Assembly (NCBI GenBank): GCA_965225625.1
Contig: CBDDBH010000033.1
Span: 124,001 to 188,000, forward strand
DNA length: 64,000 nt
From: CBDDBH01 sp965225625
Lineage (GTDB): Bacteria; Pseudomonadota; Gammaproteobacteria; JADZEE01
Direction: 5' to 3'
Under the pieces are notes generated by a model. That model saw only the letters and a list, made by a program, of their open reading frames with translations, searched no databases and was not told the origin of the DNA. A program made the translations under genes and the position numbers. Shown in pieces: positions 35,777 through 45,457 of this stretch. Each line of letters starts with the position of its first letter. Position 1 is the stretch's first letter.

Positions 35777-38046
35777 ATGACTCCTTCCATTCTGCTTACC
35801 CAATGCCTTCAGAATGATTTTGTCAGGCCCATAGGAGCGCACGACCCCCTGCCCAACAAACTGCATGTGGGTTACAAAGAGGCGCTACGTCTACTGGGTG
35901 AACAGCCGTACGAAGGTCCGGTGGCCCGCATCATGGAATGGGCTCATGCTGCTGAGCATCTGAAAATCATCCACTTGCGAGACTGGCACGACACGCAAGA
36001 CCCCGCACAAAAAGATCACCTGCAGCATTTCGGCGAACCCTGCCTATCACATACTGAAGGAGCCGCCTTCGCCTTCAGAGATCCAGACGAAGCAAAAAGT
36101 GACACCTCGATTATCGATTCGCTGACGCTAAATGATTTTCAGGAAACGGGTCTCGAGAAAGCGCTGAATCCGCAGGCCGGAAGCGCCTGCCGCATCGGCA
36201 TTATCGGCGTGTGGACAGAAGCGAAAATCAGCTTTCTCGCCTACGAGCTGAAAACGCGTTACCCCACGTTTGAAATTGCTGTCTGTTCGGCCCTGTGCGC
36301 CTCATCCACGAGACAACATCACTTCCAGGCGCTGGATCAGATGCAGCGTATCCTCGGCGTCCGCGTCATCGACTCCGTGGGTGAATTCATCGAATACCTG
36401 GGAGGCTCCAATACGGATGTCCGTCTGCGCGGTTTCGACAGCGCACATCCGCAACTACGCTGTGCACAACTCACGTTGAATGCAGCCGACGAGAGTGTCA
36501 TTCGATATCTTTTCAGAGACTGCAAACACGTGGACCTCAGGATCCTTGACGGCGGGTTTCTGGAAACGTCGTCGCCTCCAGCTCCAGTGTCGATCTGAAC
36601 GGACACCAACAATGTCCGCATGTTATCAAGATCGGTCCACGTGATCTGATCGGCAGGGAGCGCGCTTGCTTTGAAAGGATACAAGACGTGCTTGGCAACG
36701 TGGCTCCCCACGTGTCGGATTTCTGCGACCTGCAAAACCGCGGCGCTATCAAATACCGTTACGCTTCCATGAGCGGAGACCACTCAACCACCTTCCAGAA
36801 AAAATACCTTGGCGGCCTTTCCCAGGATCGGGTGAACCGTATTCTGGATTCGGTTTTTGGCAATCAGCTGATGCGACTTTACGAGGCCGCCGAACTCGAG
36901 TCCTGTGACCTCCTCGAACATTACGGTTTCTCTCCGAAGTGGGCAAAATCGGTCAGACAACAAATCGAAACTCTCGAACCCAACACACCATCCAAGGCAG
37001 CGGAGACAGTACTAAATTTTTACGAGAACACGCTCGCCAACAAACTGCAGCTACCGCCCGATTACACGCGCATGTCATATGTGCATGGTGATCTCAACGG
37101 CGCCAATATCATTCTCGACGAGAACGAGAACATCTGGCTCATCGATTTTTTCCACACTCGCCGCGCCCACGCGCTGATGGATCTCATTAAGTTCGAAAAC
37201 GATCTTCTATACATCTTGACGCCGGTAAAAACGGATGATGATCTGGAGCTGAGTTGCCGACTCTCTGACCGACTCTTGTATGTCAATGACCTTGGTGCAC
37301 AAAATTTGATTACAGAGGATTTTGGCACCGACAATCTGAACCGGTGTTGGCAAACTCTGCGGCATCTGCGCTCCTTTTACAGCACCATCATCGACAAGGA
37401 TAGAGACCCTTTCCAACTTTGGTGTGGGCAACTTCGATACGCTATCCACAACCTGTCGTTCGAGGAATCCGATCAGCGGCAGAAACTGTGGGCTCTATAC
37501 ACGGCGGCTTTGTGTATAGACAGGATCGAAGATCGTCTCAGTCAATCAACGTCATTACGTCTGGATTGGCTTTCCCATGAGAGCATCGCTCCGGGAAGCT
37601 TAGCCATCACCCTACTCCCGGGTCGCCGGGACTTCGACAGAAGCCTCGATGCCGATATCGATGAGATCCTTGGGCACGGAATCTCCAACGTTGTCTGTCT
37701 TGCCACGCAGGGCGAGCTCGATTCGTTCGGGGTACGCAATCTACTAGATATTTATAAAAAACAAGGACTTGATACCCATCACCTGCCCATCCTCGACCAG
37801 GAAGTAGCCAGCCCCAAATTAACATCGGCTGCCGTGAAGTGGATTAACGATGCCTTATCTGCCGGCAAAAAAGTTCTCGTACACTGCGTCGGTGGACTGG
37901 GCCGTGCCGGTACTGTTGCCGCCTGCACGCTCGTTAGCAACGGCGTCGCTCCTGACGCGGCCATCGCGCACGTCAGAGAAGCCCGCTCACAAAGAGCGCT
38001 GGAAACAGCCGTCCAAGTGGAATTTGTCGCGAATTACGGTAAATAA
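35777..38046 (+). CDS. Three-domain fusion: isochorismatase-like, APH-type kinase and dual-specificity phosphatase, frameshifted
   Basis: Two frames join after adding one t at ttt 36557-36559, giving about 757 residues. (1) Residues about 1-260 are isochorismatase-like, but the segment GVWTEAKISFLAYEL lacks the catalytic Cys expected there. (2) About 261-590 is an APH/choline-kinase-like phosphotransferase: GGFSGNVVAS (glycine loop) and VIKIGPRDL, which appear only in the corrected frame, then YVHGDLNGANIILDENENIWLIDF, an intact His-x-Asp-x4-Asn loop. (3) About 600-757 is a dual-specificity phosphatase: HCVGGLGRAG (Cys-x5-Arg). I know of no named protein with these three domains in this order. 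No signal peptide or membrane segment is visible. Role unknown; signalling is an inference. Confidence 0.72.
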
Positions 38047-38177
38047 ATGGGGTCAGATACACATAAAATAATGGGGTCAGATACACATTTTTTGCTCAGA
38101 GCTTTCAGACTGCACGCGTGCTTTCAAAAATGTGTATCTGACCCCATTATTTTATGTGTATCTGACCCCATTTATTT
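38041..38177. repeat. Perfect 52-bp inverted repeat (REPIN-like), unit AATGGGGTCAGATACACAT
   Basis: Left arm 38041-38092 and right arm 38126-38177 are exact reverse complements around a 33-base spacer. Each arm holds two direct copies of AATGGGGTCAGATACACAT, so the element has four units. The stop codon of the preceding fusion gene lies in the left arm. Units of the AATGGGGTCAGA type are typical of repeats mobilised by IS200-like RAYT transposases, none of which is present here. It also could terminate transcription. Confidence 0.85.
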
Positions 38178-38197
38178 TTTGGGAGGAGACAATAGAA

Positions 38198-40366
38198 ATG
38201 CGTTTTTTTCGGGCGGTATTTTGGCTCGCCTTAATAGTGTTAGCGTGTGTAGCTGGCTGCAGTTCCAATGACGACAGCAACGATACTAAACACACATCCG
38301 TCGCGCCGGCCGTTGACGAATCACCAATCACGGCCGATGAGGTCGGCAGTCTTGCGCCTCTAAATCCCGGGCAGCGTATCGTCGACGGCGATTCCGAGCC
38401 GGGCAATTGGCTCACGCACGGACGCACTTATCTGGAACAACGTTACAGCCCGCTAGCCGCAATTAACGCAGATAACGTCGAAAAACTTGGCCTGGCCTGG
38501 TATTTCGACATCGAAACCAAGCGCGGCGTTGAGGCGACCCCGCTGATCGTCGATGGCGTTATGTACGTCACAGGCTCTTGGAGCATCGTCTACGCACTCG
38601 ATGCGGCCACAGGCAAGCAACTCGACCCGCAAGTGCCACGAGAGGTAGGTGGCAAGGCGTGCTGCGATGTCGTCAACCGCGGTGTCGCGTGGTGGGGCGA
38701 TTCGGTCTATGTCGCCACATTCGACGGCCGTCTGGTCGCGCTGAATATCAACACGGGTGAACCGGTTTGGATCGTGCAGACAACGCCGCCCGAGCAGGTG
38801 TATACGATTACCGGAGCGCCGCGCGTGGTCAAAGGCAAAGTCATTATTGGCAACAGCGGCGCAGAGTTTGGCGTACGCGGCTATGTAGGTGCCTACGATG
38901 CCACCACGGGCGAACTCGCATGGCGTTTTTACACAGTGCCCGGTGATCCCTCCCAGCCATTCGAAAACCCAGCGTTGCAGATGGCCGCGAAAACGTGGAC
39001 CGGTGAGTGGTGGCTCGCAGGCGGTGGGGGCACGGTTTGGGATGCAATTGTTTACGATCCCGAACTTGATCAGCTCTATATCGGCGTAGGCAACGGATCG
39101 CCCTGGGAAAGGAAAATCCGCAGCCCCGGGGGCGGCGACAATCTCTTCTTGAGTTCCATTGTCGCGCTCAAACCCGATACCGGAGAATACGTTTGGCATT
39201 ATCAAACTACACCGGGGGAGAACTGGGATTACACCGCTACTCAGCCCATTATTTTGGCGGAGCTAAAGGTCTACGGCACCATGCGCAAGGTATTGATGCA
39301 GGCGCCGAAAAACGGATTCTTCTACGTAATTGATCGGCGCAGCGGTGAGTTGTTGTCGGCTGAGGCTATTGTGCCGATCACCTGGGCAAGCCACGTCGAT
39401 CTGAAGAGCGGGCGACCGGTCGAGACCGTCGGTATCCGGGATCGAGATGAGGTAGTTATGACGTCGCCCGGGCCGCTCGGCGCCCATAACTGGCACCCCA
39501 TGGCCTACCATCCCGACACCGGCCTGGTCTATATCCCGACAAGACTGGATGCTTTTCCGTACAAAACGCAAAAAGACTTCGTCTATGACGGCCGTGTCGG
39601 CGTTTATAACCTGGGCGTGAGTCTGCCAGCGGCTCAGATGCCGGAGGATCCGGTGGAAAGAGACGCGGCCCTGAACGGGCTGACGGGTGCACTGATTGCC
39701 TGGGATCCGGTCAAAAATCGTGAAGTGTGGCGGCACCCCGATAATGTTTCCTGGAATGGGGGCGTGCTCGCAACCGCTGGTAACCTCGTTTTTCAGGGAC
39801 AAGCTGCGGGAAACTTCGTCGCCTACCGTGCGGATAATGGAGAAAAGCTGTGGGATTTCGGCGCTCAGACAGGCGTCATGGCTGGACCCGTGAGTTACAG
39901 CGTCGATGACGAACAATTCATTGCAGTCGCCGTGGGCTGGGGCTCCGGCTTTGCACTGCTAGGCGGGCAAGCCGCCAGGCGGATCGGCGTACGCAATATC
40001 TCGCGGGTGCTGGCCTTCAAGCTAGCCGGACAGGCGACACTACCCGCACAAGACGATGAGCCGTATGAGATCCCTGATCCGCCGCCGATGAACGCCTCTG
40101 TCGAAACAGTAGCCAGCGGCAGGTCCTTGTACCACAACTTCTGCTTTACGTGTCATGGTGATAGTGCCATCAGCGGACGCGTTCTGCCCGATCTCAGATA
40201 TCTGACACCTGAAAGTCATGCCGAATGGCCAGCAATCGTACTTGGCGGCGCTCGCCAGAGCCGCGGCATGCTAGGATTCGCGGAGCTACTAAGCAATGAA
40301 GACTCCGAGGCCATCCGTGCCTATGTGATAGAGCGAGCGCATGCCGAACGCAATGGCGTCCAGTAA
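38198..40366 (+). CDS. PQQ-dependent quinohemoprotein alcohol dehydrogenase, lipoprotein
   Basis: About 722 residues from ATG 38198 (GGGAGGAGAC ribosome-binding site). The lipoprotein signal is LALIVLACVAGC. The eight-bladed PQQ domain shows EPGNWLTHGRTYLEQRYSPL, GGKACCDVVNRGV (vicinal cysteines typical of these enzymes), and GENWDYTATQP. The position two residues after the catalytic Asp is Thr, not the Asp expected in lanthanide XoxF/ExaF enzymes, so calcium is likely. The C-terminus has a heme c motif CFTCH. It oxidises primary alcohols in the periplasm, passing electrons to a cytochrome or the quinone pool. A paralogue lies at 47271. Confidence 0.92.
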   Translation: MRFFRAVFWLALIVLACVAGCSSNDDSNDTKHTSVAPAVDESPITADEVGSLAPLNPGQRIVDGDSEPGNWLTHGRTYLEQRYSPLAAINADNVEKLGLAWYFDIETKRGVEATPLIVDGVMYVTGSWSIVYALDAATGKQLDPQVPREVGGKACCDVVNRGVAWWGDSVYVATFDGRLVALNINTGEPVWIVQTTPPEQVYTITGAPRVVKGKVIIGNSGAEFGVRGYVGAYDATTGELAWRFYTVPGDPSQPFENPALQMAAKTWTGEWWLAGGGGTVWDAIVYDPELDQLYIGVGNGSPWERKIRSPGGGDNLFLSSIVALKPDTGEYVWHYQTTPGENWDYTATQPIILAELKVYGTMRKVLMQAPKNGFFYVIDRRSGELLSAEAIVPITWASHVDLKSGRPVETVGIRDRDEVVMTSPGPLGAHNWHPMAYHPDTGLVYIPTRLDAFPYKTQKDFVYDGRVGVYNLGVSLPAAQMPEDPVERDAALNGLTGALIAWDPVKNREVWRHPDNVSWNGGVLATAGNLVFQGQAAGNFVAYRADNGEKLWDFGAQTGVMAGPVSYSVDDEQFIAVAVGWGSGFALLGGQAARRIGVRNISRVLAFKLAGQATLPAQDDEPYEIPDPPPMNASVETVASGRSLYHNFCFTCHGDSAISGRVLPDLRYLTPESHAEWPAIVLGGARQSRGMLGFAELLSNEDSEAIRAYVIERAHAERNGVQ

Positions 40367-40448
40367 ACTGGCGGTGGCGGCAACATCAGTGGCTTTCGGC
40401 GACTATGAGTAAACGGCAAATCAGCGTAGATAAGTTGCGCGAAGTGTC

Positions 40449-40589
40449 ATGCGCTTACTTTACTGTAAATTCTTCGGCCAGGCACCTTTGGCCGAAATGG
40501 GGCTGACATCCGCGGACAAATTAATGGGCTATGACTTCTTTATTGATCGCATCGCCAACCACAATCTGATTCGATTGGAGCTAGCATAA
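40449..40589 (+). CDS. Possible small ORF, 46 aa
   Basis: MRLLYCKFFGQAPLAEMGL with LMGYDFFIDRIANHNLIRLELA reads like natural protein in composition, and it fills much of the 285-base gap between the PQQ dehydrogenase and DUF1538 genes. No convincing ribosome-binding site and no known family. It may be a remnant of a larger gene, or chance. Confidence 0.3.
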   Translation: MRLLYCKFFGQAPLAEMGLTSADKLMGYDFFIDRIANHNLIRLELA

Positions 40590-40650
40590 TGAGCTTGGTT
40601 TATCGTTCCACGTCGCGGCACCGAAACGCGACACTATCGTTTGGAGAACA

Positions 40651-42420
40651 GTGCCGCATATGACTAAGCAGATCCGCTTCGGTTCCTTCGTGCGGGAAAT
40701 CGCCTTGCACCAACAAGAGGTGAGTTATAACGATTTCGTACCCCAGATCCAAAAGGATCCCTACGGAAACGAGCTGCCCTATCAGCCATCAAGGCTCAAG
40801 CTCCGACCGATCGATATATATCGGCTCACCCAGCCCTACATCAGCACCCGGTTTTGGGATCAGGTCAAGGCCGTGGTCCCATTAGGCGGCTACCTGGCAT
40901 TGTTCCAGATAATCATACTCCGCCAGGGTGTGTCGGACTCGTTGCTGATCACCGGTGGACTCGTGTCAGTCATCGTCGGACTCATGTTGTTTATGGAAGG
41001 TCTGAAGGTTGGACTGATGCCGTTTGGCGAAACTATCGGCAACGTACTCCCGTCCAAGTCGCCGCTACCGGTAGTGTTGTTAATTGCGATGTTGCTGGGC
41101 ATCGGCGTCACATTTGCCGAACCCGCGATCGGCGCTTTGCAGGCCGCGGGCGCCATCGTCAACGTCGACAGTGCACCGTATCTATATGCGCTTTTGAATG
41201 ACTGGTCGTTCACGCTAGTGCTGGTGGTTGGCCTTGGAGTCGGCATGGCCGCCGTCCTCGGCACCCTGCGTTTTCTGTATGGATGGAGCCTGAAGCCGCT
41301 GATCTACGCGACACTGGTCCCGCTTATCACGCTCACCTGTTATATGGCCACCGATCCAGAGTTGCGCAAGACCTTAGGACTCGCATGGGACTGCGGTGCC
41401 GTCACAACTGGGCCGGTGACGGTACCGCTAGTGCTGTCGCTGGGAATAGGCATCGCGACCGCGGCTGGCAAAGGCCGCTCGTCAATGTCTGGCTTCGGAA
41501 TCGTCACGCTTGCGTCGCTTTTCCCGATAGTGGGGGTGTTACTTCTGACCCTTTATGTCGCCCAAACCGTAAATCCTGACACCATCATCGCAGCCGCGCA
41601 TTCCTCTGCCAGTGTCGTGCAGGAAATACCGTGGCATAGCAAGACCCCGGCCACCGAGATAATCGGCGGTATGCGTGCAATCCTGCCGCTGGTCGTGTTC
41701 CTCATGCTGGTCATGCGCTTCGTGCTACACGAAAGGATCCGTAATCGAGGCACAATGGCCTATGGGATATGTCTGGCGGTAATTGGGATGATAATCTTCA
41801 GCATTGGACTGAGTTACGGGCTGGCTAAATTGGGAGGCCAATCCGGTGGTCTCGTGCCCGGTGCCTTCACTCAGATCGACATGGTCCACGATTCTCCTCT
41901 TTATACATTCGGCCTCGGACTCTCGATCGCTATCATATTCAGTTGGCTGCTCGGCTTCGGCGCAACACTGGCCGAACCAGCTTTGAATGCGCTCGGTATG
42001 ACGGTCGAAAACCTAAGCAACGGCGCATTTCGTAAATCAACGTTGATGAACGCCGTTTCCGTTGGCGTCGGCTGCGGTATTGCCCTAGGCGTCGCGAAGA
42101 TTACGTTTGCGATTCCCATTGCTTACCTGATCGTTCCTGGTTACTCACTGGCCATCTTACTCACAGCGCTGTCCAGCGAAGAGTACGTCAACATCGCCTG
42201 GGACAGTGCCGGGGTAACCACTGGGCCCGTGACGGTACCATTGGTACTCGCGATGGGCTTGGGATTCGGCAAAGCCGTCGACGCGGTCGAAGGATTTGGC
42301 ATATTGTCGATGGCTTCGATTGGACCGATCCTCTCCGTGTTGAGCGTCGGTCTGTGGATCAAATGGCGAACGGAACGGCGCCACAAAATAGAAGATAAAA
42401 CGGCTGTGAGCGGAGGGTAG
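40651..42420 (+). CDS. DUF1538 (UmpA/UmpB-type) membrane protein with duplicated halves
   Basis: 589 residues with many hydrophobic spans. Two halves repeat the same motifs: TFAEPAIGALQ and TLAEPALNALG, then WDCGAVTTGPVTVPLVLSLGIG and WDSAGVTTGPVTVPLVLAMGLG. That matches a fused pair of DUF1538 units. Members have been linked to Na+/H+ antiport, but I am not certain this holds here. Start is either GTG 40651 (GGAG four bases upstream) or ATG 40660. Two P-II proteins follow, the first two bases after the stop, so nitrogen- or energy-status control of this transporter is likely. Confidence 0.87.
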   Translation: MPHMTKQIRFGSFVREIALHQQEVSYNDFVPQIQKDPYGNELPYQPSRLKLRPIDIYRLTQPYISTRFWDQVKAVVPLGGYLALFQIIILRQGVSDSLLITGGLVSVIVGLMLFMEGLKVGLMPFGETIGNVLPSKSPLPVVLLIAMLLGIGVTFAEPAIGALQAAGAIVNVDSAPYLYALLNDWSFTLVLVVGLGVGMAAVLGTLRFLYGWSLKPLIYATLVPLITLTCYMATDPELRKTLGLAWDCGAVTTGPVTVPLVLSLGIGIATAAGKGRSSMSGFGIVTLASLFPIVGVLLLTLYVAQTVNPDTIIAAAHSSASVVQEIPWHSKTPATEIIGGMRAILPLVVFLMLVMRFVLHERIRNRGTMAYGICLAVIGMIIFSIGLSYGLAKLGGQSGGLVPGAFTQIDMVHDSPLYTFGLGLSIAIIFSWLLGFGATLAEPALNALGMTVENLSNGAFRKSTLMNAVSVGVGCGIALGVAKITFAIPIAYLIVPGYSLAILLTALSSEEYVNIAWDSAGVTTGPVTVPLVLAMGLGFGKAVDAVEGFGILSMASIGPILSVLSVGLWIKWRTERRHKIEDKTAVSGG

Positions 42421-42422
42421 AG

Positions 42423-42794
42423 ATGGCCAAAACAGAAATTGTCGTACTGACCGATGTCGCGCTGGTGACCTGCATCGTTCAGCACGGCAACGCCGATGCC
42501 ATTGTGACAGCTGCGCAAGAAGCAGGTGCTCAGGGCGCAACCATATATCACGCTCGCGGCAGCGGCGTTCGCGAGCGACTCGGGATCCTAGGGGTGACGG
42601 TCGAAGCCGAAAAGGAGGTTATCATGGTCGTCGTTGCCGCCGACCAGGTCGACCGTATCTTCGAGCAGATGTATATCGCGGGCAAGCTGGATACGCCCGG
42701 CATGGGTTTTATGTATGTCACGCCGATCGAGAAAGCCGCAACCTATGTGCCGCGCGAGATCGCAGAAAAATTGGCAGTCGAAACTACGTCGTAG
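42423..42794 (+). CDS. P-II-like signal protein 1
   Basis: 123 residues. KAATY and GFMYVTPIEKA near the C-terminus and the strand order fit the GlnB fold. The T-loop segment HARGSGVRERLG lacks the Tyr-containing RGAEY motif of classical GlnB/GlnK, so uridylylation there is not expected. It starts two bases after the DUF1538 stop and is presumably that transporter's regulator, as P-II partners often are with channels. Ligands (ATP/ADP, cAMP or bicarbonate-related) cannot be told from sequence. Confidence 0.85.
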   Translation: MAKTEIVVLTDVALVTCIVQHGNADAIVTAAQEAGAQGATIYHARGSGVRERLGILGVTVEAEKEVIMVVVAADQVDRIFEQMYIAGKLDTPGMGFMYVTPIEKAATYVPREIAEKLAVETTS

Positions 42795-42836
42795 CGATCA
42801 CCCAGAATTTCTAATCAGGAACAGGTACCAAATCGC

Positions 42837-43172
42837 ATGTCCGGCCACTTCGCGAAACTCATCACCTGTGTGCTTCCCAAGGGCGCAGCGCCCCCGCTTA
42901 TGTCGGCCCTTAAGGCGAAAGGGATTATTTCTGTAAATATCACGAGCGCGCGCGGCATAGGCAAGATCACGCCGCTCAAGTACAGGGGCCTCGGTGGTCA
43001 AACGGAGAAGGAAGTACTGGACGTAATGGTCGATGCACAGAGCGCCGACGAAATCTTCGAATTCATCTATGACGAAGCCGAGATTAATCGCCCACATGGC
43101 GGGCTGATTTACATGAGCGCGCTGCACCGGGCCACACAATTCGTCCTCCCCGATCTGCCCGAGGAAAAGTGA
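42837..43172 (+). CDS. P-II-like signal protein 2
   Basis: 111 residues with GlnB-like fold features: LITCVLPKGAAPPLMSALKAKG and HGGLIYMSALHRATQFVLP at the C-terminal strand. Distinct from the upstream P-II and lacking its T-loop. It overlaps the SulP gene start by four bases, which suggests it controls that transporter, in the way the carboxysome-linked SbtB pairs with bicarbonate carriers (inference only). Confidence 0.8.
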   Translation: MSGHFAKLITCVLPKGAAPPLMSALKAKGIISVNITSARGIGKITPLKYRGLGGQTEKEVLDVMVDAQSADEIFEFIYDEAEINRPHGGLIYMSALHRATQFVLPDLPEEK

Positions 43173-45396
43173 CGACCGCGTTGCCGTTGAGCAGTGCGAT
43201 GAATTTGCCTATCAAAGTAAATGACATCTGGGGCGGGCTCGCAGCGATGTTGGTCGCCCTGCCCTCCGCAATCGCATTTGGAGTCCTGGTCTTTTCCGCA
43301 ATCGATCCCTCGCTCGCCGGCCAGGGCGCCTTGTACGGAATGCTCGGTGCCGCTGCACTCGGGCTAGTGGCGCCGCTGACTGGCGGAACGCCCGCGCTCA
43401 TCACCGCACCGTGTGCACCTTCAGCGGCCATCCTCGCCGGTCTCGCGGCGGCACTGGTCAGTGCCGGCGTCGAGATCGAACGCATTCCCGGACTGTTGGC
43501 ACTGACCGCACTGCTCGCGGCCGTGCTGCAAGCTATTTATGGCCTGCTCAAGGGCGGTCGGTTCATTAAATATATTCCCTACCCGGTGGTGAGCGGCTAT
43601 CTGTCCGGCGTGGGTCTCATTATTGCGCTTGGCCAGTTACCGAAGTTGCTGGGGCTGCCCGACGACATCGGTTTGATGCACGGAGTTATCGCACCGTCGC
43701 AATGGCAATGGCCGGGTGTCGTCGTCGGCATCGTAACTATTATTGTCATGGTATACGCGCCGCGCCTGACTCAAAAGGTGCCCGCGGCGATCCTCGGTTT
43801 ACTCTCAGGCGTGGTGACCTACCTGCTGCTGGGGATAGTAATCTCACCGGATCTGCTCACGGTGAGCAACAATCCGCTGGTGATCGGCCCAATTGAAGCT
43901 GGTGGCTCGTTTCTGCAGTCGGTTGTCGGTCAGTTTCAGGCGCTGCTCAACGTCCGCGCCGAGGATCTGCGTTTAGTCGCTTATACAGCGCTGGCGCTGT
44001 CGGCATTGCTGTCGATAGATACATTAAAGACCTGCGTAGTGCTCGATGCCCTCACCAAAGGCCGGCACAACTCCAACCGTGAACTGTTGGGTCAGGGGAT
44101 CGGCAATCTCGCAGCATTTGCCGCCGGCGGCATGCCAGGGGCGGGAACCATGGGTCCGACCTTGGTGAACGTCACCAGTGGGGCACTACAAACCGCTCGG
44201 GATCGATCGAAGGTGTTTTCGTGGTGCTGGCCATCCTGGCGCTCAGTCCTTTAATAGCCTGGGTACCCATAGGCGCGCTGGCCGGCATTCTATTGGTGGT
44301 TGCGTATCGCATGTTCGATTGGTCGGCATTCAGGCTGTTGAAGCACGCCGACACACGCTTTGATTTCGCGGTAATTGCAGCCGTGGTGGTGGTAGCCGAA
44401 TCCGTTGGTTTGATTGCGGCTTCCGGTACCGGTGTGGGACTGGCGATCATTTTATTCATCCGCGATCAGATCCGGATCTCGGTACTGCGCCGCAAGGCGA
44501 GTTTGATAGAGGTCTCATCGAAAATGCACCGGCTCGAAGCTGAGCGCGAGTTGCTTGCGCAGCATGGCGAACTGGGGGCCGTATTCGAACTCCAAGGTAG
44601 CCTGTTCTTCGGCACCACAGATCAGCTGTTCACTCAACTGGAAAGAGACCTGAGCACCCGACGCTGGATGCTGCTCGACATGCGCCGAGTACAATCTATG
44701 GACTATACCGCGGCCAATCTATTCCGCCAGATGCACGGGCGTTTAGCCGAACATGGTGGCGCGCTGCTGTTGTGTGGCTTGCCCTCAAGTCTGACGAAAC
44801 GCCAGGACATCGAGCGCTATCTGAAACAAGTGGGGTTGCTCGGGCACGGCGACGGTGCAATGAAGGTGTTCGAGATCCGCGACGAAGCCCTCGAATGGAT
44901 GGAAAACCAGATCCTGGCTATTGTTGGTTGGGCCGCGGGTGAAGCGCTGCGCCCATTGGATCTGCGGGAAATCGAATTATTCATCGATCTCGAGGCGAAC
45001 ACTCACGATGAGCTTAGTCTGTGTGTCCACACACGCACCGTCGAAACGGGCCGCAGTATTTTCAGCCGCGGCGACGAAGGCGACGAACTCTTTCTCATTC
45101 GCAGCGGTGTCGTGCAGATCCTGCTGCCTTTGAAACGCGGTAAGCAGCATCATCTGGCAACATTTACCCGCGGGGATTACTTCGGCGAAATGGCGTTTAT
45201 TGACCACGAAACGCGTTCCGCCAATGCAGAAGCAAAAACGAACTGCGAGCTTTATGTCCTGTCACGCGATGAGTTCGATACCCATGTACAGGCAAATGCG
45301 ATCGTCGGCGTGCGAGTATTCGAGCGGCTGGCCCGGGCGGTATCGTTGAGGCTGCGTCAGACCAACGCCGAGCTGCGCACGATCGAAGATCGCTGA
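43169..45396 (+). CDS. SulP transporter with STAS and cyclic-nucleotide-binding domains, frameshifted
   Basis: The first about 430 residues form the SulP transporter (PSAIAFGVLVFSAIDPSLAGQGALYG; ALSALLSIDTLKTCVVLDALT; GGMPGAGTMGPTLVNVTSGA). A STAS domain follows (GAVFELQGSLFFGTTDQLF; LLDMRRVQSMDYTAANLF). The C-terminus is a cNMP-binding domain (GRSIFSRGDEGDELFLIRSGVVQILL; FGEMAFIDHETRSANAEA). One g added at 44199-44201 joins the halves with no gap, about 742 residues. SulP proteins move sulfate, bicarbonate or dicarboxylates; with P-II genes beside it, bicarbonate is tempting but unproved. Confidence 0.83.
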
Positions 45397-45457
45397 TTCA
45401 GTTAACAACGTTCGCCGCCACTCTAAGGTCACGTTTCTGCCGATCAAAAAGTAGCAC

